The notes under the pieces: generated by a model
Told to the model about the DNA's origin: nothing
The model's database searches: none
The model's input: only the letters and a program-made list of their open reading frames with translations
DNA from: Alphaproteobacteria bacterium
GTDB taxonomy: Bacteria; Pseudomonadota; Alphaproteobacteria; Sphingomonadales; Sphingomonadaceae
Length of the DNA: 64,000 nucleotides
Direction: 5' to 3'
Assembly (NCBI GenBank): GCA_030424845.1
Contig: JAUHWC010000001.1
Coordinates: 186,001-250,000 of the forward strand
In this document: in pieces, positions 57,532-64,000 of the stretch
Position numbering within the stretch: position 1 is the first letter of the stretch
Layout of the letters: each line of letters opens with the position of its first letter
Made by a program: the position numbers and the translations under genes

Positions 57532-60093
57532 CTAATACAGCCCGCCCTGCTCTTCCACGAAGTTTTCCGGACTGTTGGTGTTGACTGGAACAGCGTTGGC
57601 ACCCTCCCGCTGCCTTCGCAGCTGAGCAAGGATCATCTCGCGCATCTGGTCAATCTCGTCCTGGCGCTGGGTCCGACGTGGTTCGGTATCGGGCTTGAAG
57701 GCTTCCCAGATCACCGATGAAAGCGGATCATCCGTGGGCCAGGCATCGAAGACACGGCGCCCGGTACGCCGGTCGACCCGCACCATCCGCACACCTTCGG
57801 GAGCGAGGAAGGGCCGCCCGCTCCAGCGGTCCCGCGTGGCAACCACGAAGTCGCGCATGATCGGCACCGCGGTGTTCCCGCCCTGGATCCAGGCACCCAT
57901 GCTGCGCGGCGTATCGAAACCCACATAAAGTCCGACAACAACATCCGGGGTGCCGCCAACGAACCACGCATCATTGGGTCCTGATGACGTACCGGTCTTG
58001 CCGAACATGGGAATGTCGAGGTCCCTCAACCGGGTAGCGGTGCCTCGCTCCACGGTCCCGACAAGCATGTGGGTCACCTGGAAGGCCGTGCGCGGATCCA
58101 TGACCTGGCGGCCCAGCGGGCGCAGGCGCGGCATCGGCGAACCATCCCATTCTTCCATGTTGCAACCGAGGCACTCGCGCTCGTCCGATCGCCAGATCAC
58201 CTTGCCATCGCGATCCTGCACGTAATCGATGACGCTGGGTTCGTTCATGCGCCCGTGATTGACCAACGTGGAATAGGCATTGGCCATGCGCTGTACAGTG
58301 GTGGTGCCGGATCCCAGAGCGTTGGCGGGCAGAGGCGCATAGCGCTCGGCACTGATGCCGAGGCGGTGGATATCGTTGACGACATTCTCCATCCCGGCAT
58401 CCATCGCGATGTGGATCGTCATCAGGTTCTTGGACTGCTCCAGACCATAGCGCATGGGATATTCGCCACCGCCGCGGCTGCCGCCGAAATTGGTGAAGCA
58501 GTGCTCGCCAAGGTTGGAACCTTGATAATAGCAATACTGCGAATCCGGCACCATTGTCGCCGGGGTCATGCCGTGTTCCAGACCGGTTGCGTAGACGATC
58601 GGCTTGATGGTGGATCCCGATTGCCTTTCCGCCTGCGTAGCGCGGTTGAAATCGCTCAAACGGCTGTCGAAACCACCCTGCATGGCCAGCACCCGCCCGG
58701 TGTTGGGATCCATTGCCAGGAAGCCCCCTTCCAGCGCCGGAGGCGTGCGCACGCGCCAGCCATTGCCCGAGGGTGAAACCGCAATCACGTCTCCTGCCTT
58801 CAAGGCATCGGGCAGACCGCTGAGCGGCGCTTCATCGCCATTGGCGAAACCGATCGTCGCCGATGCCCCGCTGCGCTGCATGACCACGCCGATGCGCCAA
58901 TCCTGATAGCCGATCGAAATGTAAGAGCTGGCGAGTTGCCGCTTCATGTCGCCGTCACCGGGGTTGATCGTGGCGATAGGACCGGACCAACCCCGATTGC
59001 CCTGGTATCGCATCAGGCCCGCGCGCAGGGCATCGCGGGCGGCATCCTGCATCTCGACATCCAATGACGTGCGAACCCACAGCCCGCCGGCATAAACGGA
59101 GTTGCGGCCATCTTCGGCCTCCTCGCCGAAACGGTCGATCAGTTGCCGGCGAACCTCTTCGAGGAAATATCCCGCATCTGCCGACCGGCTCTGGCGCTGT
59201 CCGGTAACGATGCCTAGCGGCATGGCCTTGGCCGCATCCCGTTCCGCCTCGGTGATATGACCGTTGTCCTCCATCTGGTCGAGAACGATATTGCGGCGGA
59301 CGAGCGCTTCATCGAAATTGCGTTCGCGGCTGTAGGTTTCAGGCGCCTTGGGCAGGATGGCGAGATAGGCCATCTCGTGCAGGGCGAGGTCATCCACGTC
59401 CTTGTCGAAATAGGCGCGTGCCGCGGCCTGGACACCGAAACTGCGGCGCCCCAGCGAAATCTCGTTGAGGTAGAGCGTAATGATCTCCTCTTTCGACAAC
59501 GCACTTTCGATACGCGTCGCCAGGACCATCTCGCGCAGCTTGCGGGTGATCGAGTACTCGTCGTCCAACAGGATGTTCTTGGCCACCTGTTGCGTGATGG
59601 TTGAACCGCCGACAGCGCGCTCGTCGGAGCCGATCTTGCTGATGTAATCGATCACCGCGCCAATGAAGCCGCCGGCATCAATGCCGCCGTGCGTCCAGAA
59701 GGTCTTGTCCTCGGCGCTGGTGTAGGCGTTGAGCAGCTGCGGCGGCAGGTCCTTGAACTGCAATTCCACCCGGCGCTCGCGTTCGTAGCGGTGGACAATC
59801 TCGCCATCCACGCCGCGCACGACCGAAGGCAGGTTCGGCTCGTAGTCATGCAACATGTTCGCGTCGGGCAGGTTGCGCGCCACCATCACCCAAAGCGCAA
59901 TCAGCAGCACGGTTGCGCCAAGGGCCGCCCAACCAAGCCAGCGGAACCAGCGATGGCTGCGCCAATTGTGCAGGAACCAGCCGACTACCGGGGATTCGCG
60001 CCAAGTTTCGCTCGCCAAAGCGGCCACACCGCCCGCGCTGCGGGTGATGCGATAGCTGATCGGCTGCGCGCTGTTGTCGTCGCTCTCATTCAT
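57532..60093 (-). CDS. mrcA: Penicillin-binding protein 1A (bifunctional transglycosylase/transpeptidase)
   Basis: An 853-residue class A PBP that polymerises and crosslinks peptidoglycan. A cytoplasmic tail and one membrane segment (about residues 52-72) precede the GT51 domain, with EDKTFWTHGG carrying the catalytic Glu and the TITQQVAKN segment. An OB-like insert follows, then the transpeptidase domain with SGSTIKP (Ser nucleophile), SKN and KTGTSSG. The last 60 residues are a charged tail. It is downstream of the amidase gene on the same strand, a usual amiC-mrcA pairing in this group. Confidence 0.96.
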   Translation of the reverse strand: MNESDDNSAQPISYRITRSAGGVAALASETWRESPVVGWFLHNWRSHRWFRWLGWAALGATVLLIALWVMVARNLPDANMLHDYEPNLPSVVRGVDGEIVHRYERERRVELQFKDLPPQLLNAYTSAEDKTFWTHGGIDAGGFIGAVIDYISKIGSDERAVGGSTITQQVAKNILLDDEYSITRKLREMVLATRIESALSKEEIITLYLNEISLGRRSFGVQAAARAYFDKDVDDLALHEMAYLAILPKAPETYSRERNFDEALVRRNIVLDQMEDNGHITEAERDAAKAMPLGIVTGQRQSRSADAGYFLEEVRRQLIDRFGEEAEDGRNSVYAGGLWVRTSLDVEMQDAARDALRAGLMRYQGNRGWSGPIATINPGDGDMKRQLASSYISIGYQDWRIGVVMQRSGASATIGFANGDEAPLSGLPDALKAGDVIAVSPSGNGWRVRTPPALEGGFLAMDPNTGRVLAMQGGFDSRLSDFNRATQAERQSGSTIKPIVYATGLEHGMTPATMVPDSQYCYYQGSNLGEHCFTNFGGSRGGGEYPMRYGLEQSKNLMTIHIAMDAGMENVVNDIHRLGISAERYAPLPANALGSGTTTVQRMANAYSTLVNHGRMNEPSVIDYVQDRDGKVIWRSDERECLGCNMEEWDGSPMPRLRPLGRQVMDPRTAFQVTHMLVGTVERGTATRLRDLDIPMFGKTGTSSGPNDAWFVGGTPDVVVGLYVGFDTPRSMGAWIQGGNTAVPIMRDFVVATRDRWSGRPFLAPEGVRMVRVDRRTGRRVFDAWPTDDPLSSVIWEAFKPDTEPRRTQRQDEIDQMREMILAQLRRQREGANAVPVNTNSPENFVEEQGGLY

Positions 60094-60144
60094 CGTGGCC
60101 GCCCCTTAGCATGCCGAAAGAAGCTGGCGCCACAATGAATACGC

Positions 60145-61023
60145 TCAATCATCCTCGGACCGGCTGCGTGCGAAATAGACGCGGATTGCTCGAGCCATCG
60201 CCTCGGCAAAGGCACTCTGGCCCTCGGCAGAGGCAAGCCTGCGGGCCTCCGCCGGATTGCTGATGAAGCCGGATTCGAACAATACGGAAGGAACATCGGG
60301 CGCGCGCAGCACGCCGAGCGCCGCGGAACGGCGCGGTTGCGGATGGAACGGCAATACGCCCTGCCCTTCACGAATGATCAGGTCTGCAAATTGCGCCGAG
60401 GAATCAGAGGTGCGCCGCTGCGACAGCTCGACAAGAATGGCATTTACGCTTTCGGTTTCCGCCGAGAGCAGAGTGCCGTTGACCATGTCGGCGGAGTTCT
60501 CCCGCTGTGCAAAACGTGCTGCCGCTTCGGAATTGGCCTCTTCCGAGAGGATGTAGGTGCTCGCTCCGCGAACATTGTCCATGTCACCTGCGGAATCAGC
60601 GTGGATCGACAGGAACAGGTCCGCACCCAGCGCACGGGCAATCTGCACCCGCTCGGCCAATGCAAGGTATCGGTCATCATCGCGCGTCAGGGCCACCCTG
60701 ATGCCGCCTTCGGCAAGCAGTTGGTCCCGCAGGTTGCGCGCAAGCCCCAGAACGACAGTCTTTTCCCGCAAGCCGGCGCCGCTTGCCCCGGGATCGTGCC
60801 CCCCATGGCCGGCATCGATAACGACCAGCGGTCGTGACGGGTCAGCCGGCCCCTATATTTCGGGAAGCGGAACAGTGGTGCCCGGTTCCGGAAGTACTAT
60901 GCGGATCACGTAGTCGCGACCCAGGTGGGGAAGAGGAATCACCTTGCCGAAAGCCATCAGGCCGGCAACGAACAGCACCGGAGCGAGGAAAATCAGCGCA
61001 ATCTGGATGCGATACAATGGCAA
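60145..61023 (-). pseudogene. N-acetylmuramoyl-L-alanine amidase gene with an in-frame TAG
   Basis: The frame starts at TTG 61023 or 61017 with a membrane/signal segment (ALIFLAPVLFVAGLMAF), runs through GRDYVIRIVLPEPG, and meets TAG at codon 57 (60853-60855). It continues in the same frame with PLVVIDAGHGGHDPG, holding the first zinc ligand, then SIHADSA and VLFESGF, and ends normally at 60145. No ATG, GTG or TTG lies between the TAG and the first zinc-binding His, so reinitiation at TTG 60771 would give an inactive product. Either the gene is recently broken, the TAG is read through, or there is a sequence error. Length without the stop would be about 292 residues, normal for the family. 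Confidence 0.75.
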
Positions 61024-61493
61024 TTGCGCCCCCCGCCCCTATCTTGCCTTTATCCGAAACTTTACCATGTCATGCCAGTCCGTGTGCAGGATTTGCCCGA
61101 AATGGTGCAACAAGGTTGCCCAGCCTTTCCCCAAATGCTAGCCGTTTGAAGGTCTGAGGCAATTCCCGCCAGGACTTCCGGTCTGCCAATCTTAGCAGTT
61201 CCGGCAATGCTTACAGGTTGATGCCACAATGAGAAGCAAGAGCCAAAAGGTCAGCCAGCAGCCGCAAGGTTGCATTCTGGCGGCCAACGCTCTCGCGCAG
61301 ACAGAAACCCTGCGCCTTCCCTTTGTAGCAGTCACAATTCGCAGCACTCACAACCGCATCGGCGGCACGGGTGCTACATCAGATCTCCCGCAAGCGCCCG
61401 GCCAAGGCCCCGCGCCCAGGGGAACCCACACAGATCGGCATGCTCTGACTGCGCGACACGCGCCAAGAGGATCACATGCCCGGAGAATATTTA
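61024..61493 (+). other. Long rne leader region without a gene
   Basis: About 470 bases between the divergent amidase and rne genes hold no supported ORF. A short hairpin GCGCG-ACA-CGCGC (61451-61463) stands just before the rne start codons. A long structured leader is expected for rne, which is autoregulated through its 5' untranslated region in enterobacteria; whether this applies here is unknown. I cannot place a promoter with confidence. Confidence 0.4.
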
Positions 61494-64000
61494 ATGGCAA
61501 CGCGCATGCTTATCGATGCGCGCCACCCGGAAGAAACGCGGGTGGCGGTGCTCAAGGGAAACCGGATTGAGGAGTTCGATTTCGAATCTGCCGAACACAA
61601 GCAGATCAAGGGCAATATCTATCTCGCCAAGGTTACCCGAGTAGAACCTTCACTGCAGGCGGCATTCGTCGATTTTGGCGGCAACCGTCACGGCTTCCTC
61701 GCCTTCAGCGAAATCCATCCCGATTACTACCAGATCCCGGCAGAGGACCGCGCCGCGCTCCTTGCCGAGGAACAGGCTGCGGCTGAAGAAGAAGCAGCCC
61801 TGCGGGCGGAAGAAGACGAGGAGGAAATCCTCACCGATACCGAGGGCGAGGACGATCACGAGGAAGACGAAGCCGGGGTCGAGGAAATCGACACCTCCGA
61901 GAAGGACGATGTCTCCACGATCGAGGACGGCCAGCTTGAAAACGGCGATGACGAGGATTCTGCGGAAGAAGACGACGACGACGCAGCGGACGACGATGCC
62001 GACAGTGACGAGGAGGATTCCGAAGAATCCGAAAGTGAGGACGACGGAGAAGAATCCGACGACGCAAAGCCGCGCCGCGGCCGCCGTGGTCGTGGCCGCC
62101 GTCAGGGCCAGGGGCAGAACCGCCGCCGTGGCAGCCGGGCCAAGGAAATCGACGACATCCGCGCCAAGCGCCAGGCATTGCGCCGCCGCTACAAGATCCA
62201 GGACGTCATCCAGCGCCGCCAGGTCCTGCTCGTCCAGGTCGTGAAGGAAGAGCGCGGCAACAAGGGTGCTGCACTCACCACATATCTCTCGCTTGCCGGC
62301 CGCTATTGCGTCCTGATGCCCAACTCCAGCCATGGTGGAGGCATTTCCCGCAAAATTTCAAATGGTTCGGACCGCAAGCGACTGAAGCAGATCGTGAACG
62401 ACCTGAGCCTGCCGAAGAGCATGGGCCTGATCGTGCGCACGGCAGGGCTCCAGCGTACCAAGACCGAAATCAAGCGGGACTTCGATTATCTTGCCCGGTT
62501 GTGGGACGAGATCCGCGAGAAGACGCTCAGTTCCAGTGCCCCGGCGATGATCCATTCGGACAGTGACCTCATCAAGCGCGCGATCCGCGACATCTATAAT
62601 CGCGAGATCGAGGAAGTTGTTGTCGAAGGCGAGGACGGATACCGCTCCGCCAAGGACTTCATGAAACTGCTGATGCCCAGCCATGCACGCCGGGTGAAGG
62701 CCTATTCCGATCCGGTGCCGCTGTTCCAGCGCTATGGCGCCGAAGACCAGCTTTCCGCCATGTACGAGCCGGTGGTGCAGCTGAAGTCCGGCGGCTACCT
62801 GGTGATCAACCCCACCGAAGCACTTGTGTCTATCGACATCAACTCGGGCCGATCCACCAAGGAGCATGGCATCGAGCAGACCGCGCTGCACACCAACCTG
62901 GAAGCGGCGAAGGAAATCGCTCGACAACTCCGCCTGCGCGACATGGCAGGCCTGGTGGTCATCGACTTCATCGACATGGAGCACAACTCCAACATCCGCA
63001 AAGTCGAACGCGCGATGAAGGAATCGCTCCGGAACGACCGCGCACGCATCCAGGTGGGGCGCATTTCCAGCTTCGGACTGATGGAGATGAGCCGCCAGCG
63101 CCTGCGGACCGGCGTGCTCGAAGCGACGACCCGCTCATGCCCGCATTGCGACGGCACGGGCCTTGTTCGCACGGCATCGTCTGCCGGGCTCTCGGCACTG
63201 CGCCTGATCGAGGACGAAGCTGCAAAGGGCAAGGGCACACTCATCTCGCTCTATGCTTCCACCGAAGCCAGCGTCTACCTGCTCAATGCCAAGCGCGCTG
63301 ACCTGGCAGAAATCGAAAGCCGCTATAGTGTCACGGTGCAGGTCGTCCCGGAAGGCGAAGATGAAGGCGCGAAAATGCGCGTGACGTCTTCCGGTCCGCG
63401 TCCGGCTGAAGCCCCCAGGTTCGATCCCATCGTCGACGACGATGATGATGACGATGACGACATCGAGGAAACGAACGAGGATTACGGTGAAGACGATGAT
63501 GGCGCTCCCCGCAAGAAGCGCCGCCGCCGCCGCCGTGGAGGCCGCAATCGCAACCGCACTCGTGACAACGAAGAGAATGGCGAAGACAGCCAGGATCAGG
63601 ACGATGACGACGATGGCGACAGCTCCGAAGCTGCCGGAAAAGGCGATGGCGAAAGCGAGGCCGAAGGCGATGAGAAGCCCAAGCGTCGCCGTCGTCGTGG
63701 CGGGCGGGGCCGCGGTCGCAAGCGCACCGTCGAAGGCAAAAATGGTGAGAACGGCGAAGGCGAAGCAACCGATGAAGTTGCAGAGGACAGCCCTGCCGCA
63801 GCAGAGGTAACCGCCAGCGAAGACGAAGCAGAGGCTGAAGCGGCAGAGGAAAAGCCCAAGCGCCGCCCGCGCCGCAAGAAAGTCGATGCGGAGGCAGAGG
63901 CTGAAGCGGGTGAAGCTGACGCCGAAAGCGCTCCAAGCGAGGAAGCCGAGGAGAAGCCGAAGCGGCGCACCCGGCGCAAGAAGGCAGATGCCGAAGCTGG
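61494..64000 (+). CDS. rne: Ribonuclease E/G (partial, runs off the window)
   Basis: At least 835 residues are encoded, with no stop before the window ends. The S1 RNA-binding domain starts MATRMLIDARH and is split by a large acidic insert (about residues 90-190) plus an Arg-rich patch, as in alphaproteobacterial RNase E. Catalytic Asp residues are in SIDINSGR (about 447) and VIDFIDM (about 490), and the zinc-link is CPHCDGTG (about 548). The C-terminal part alternates acidic stretches with Arg/Lys-rich blocks (EEKPKRRPRRKK and EEKPKRRTRRKK), likely the degradosome scaffold. ATG 61494 has GGAG upstream; ATG 61476 with AGAGGA would add six residues. Confidence 0.93.
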   Translation, partial: MATRMLIDARHPEETRVAVLKGNRIEEFDFESAEHKQIKGNIYLAKVTRVEPSLQAAFVDFGGNRHGFLAFSEIHPDYYQIPAEDRAALLAEEQAAAEEEAALRAEEDEEEILTDTEGEDDHEEDEAGVEEIDTSEKDDVSTIEDGQLENGDDEDSAEEDDDDAADDDADSDEEDSEESESEDDGEESDDAKPRRGRRGRGRRQGQGQNRRRGSRAKEIDDIRAKRQALRRRYKIQDVIQRRQVLLVQVVKEERGNKGAALTTYLSLAGRYCVLMPNSSHGGGISRKISNGSDRKRLKQIVNDLSLPKSMGLIVRTAGLQRTKTEIKRDFDYLARLWDEIREKTLSSSAPAMIHSDSDLIKRAIRDIYNREIEEVVVEGEDGYRSAKDFMKLLMPSHARRVKAYSDPVPLFQRYGAEDQLSAMYEPVVQLKSGGYLVINPTEALVSIDINSGRSTKEHGIEQTALHTNLEAAKEIARQLRLRDMAGLVVIDFIDMEHNSNIRKVERAMKESLRNDRARIQVGRISSFGLMEMSRQRLRTGVLEATTRSCPHCDGTGLVRTASSAGLSALRLIEDEAAKGKGTLISLYASTEASVYLLNAKRADLAEIESRYSVTVQVVPEGEDEGAKMRVTSSGPRPAEAPRFDPIVDDDDDDDDDIEETNEDYGEDDDGAPRKKRRRRRRGGRNRNRTRDNEENGEDSQDQDDDDDGDSSEAAGKGDGESEAEGDEKPKRRRRRGGRGRGRKRTVEGKNGENGEGEATDEVAEDSPAAAEVTASEDEAEAEAAEEKPKRRPRRKKVDAEAEAEAGEADAESAPSEEAEEKPKRRTRRKKADAEA

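Overview
The window is chromosomal DNA of an alphaproteobacterium, most likely Sphingomonadales and probably Erythrobacteraceae. This is inferred from protein character and gene order, not from a 16S rRNA gene, which is absent. Pointers are high G+C, the run ppiD-trpE-trpG-trpD-trpC-moaC-moeA-lexA-comEC-gltX-gltA, a GTTC-N7-GTTC SOS box before lexA, a TTAA-N7-TTAAC CtrA-type box, a ROSE-type RNA thermometer before hsp20, a RNase J plus RNase E pair, and a 14-subunit complex I operon with extra genes. I found no tRNA, rRNA, CRISPR array, insertion sequence or prophage.

Layout. Positions 1-5532 hold housekeeping genes: DUF1178, a nitrilase-family amidase and grxC on the minus strand, hsp20 with its thermometer on the plus strand, then pyrG, secG and tpiA on the minus strand. 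Positions 5777-15353 are a plus-strand run: ppiD, the trp genes with a foreign-looking lipoprotein between trpE and trpG, DUF3597, moaC, moeA and lexA. comEC faces this run, then gltX and gltA follow. Positions 20402-26966 hold a cluster I cannot assign to a known system. Four co-directional genes encode an Hpt-like protein without its histidine, a membrane protein, a helical protein and a kinase-like protein without its phosphoacceptor histidine. They diverge from a large membrane-anchored coiled-coil gene across a perfect CtrA-type box.

Positions 26963-46745 are one tightly packed minus-strand unit, nuoABCDEFGHIJKLMN followed by birA, coaX, rnj and a DUF1467 gene. Five extra genes sit inside it: an NTF2-like protein, two tiny membrane proteins (62 and 50 residues) and two exported proteins (271 and 164 residues). 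The 50-residue gene had to be read directly from the sequence.

Positions 47143-64000 hold a thiolase, two small lipoprotein genes (the first broken by an in-frame TAG), an SH3 protein, amt, and a five-gene minus-strand unit: outer-membrane barrel, exported caspase, lipoprotein-type methyltransferase, flavin oxidoreductase and alpha/beta hydrolase. Then come prfB, a class A penicillin-binding protein and an N-acetylmuramoyl-alanine amidase whose frame is cut by TAG between membrane anchor and catalytic domain. The window ends inside rne.

The strongest leads for something undescribed are the CtrA-box cluster with two histidine-less phosphorelay proteins, the barrel-caspase-methyltransferase operon, the extra genes in the complex I operon, and the amber codon in the cell-wall amidase. 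All functional statements rest on motif reading and family knowledge; no search was run.
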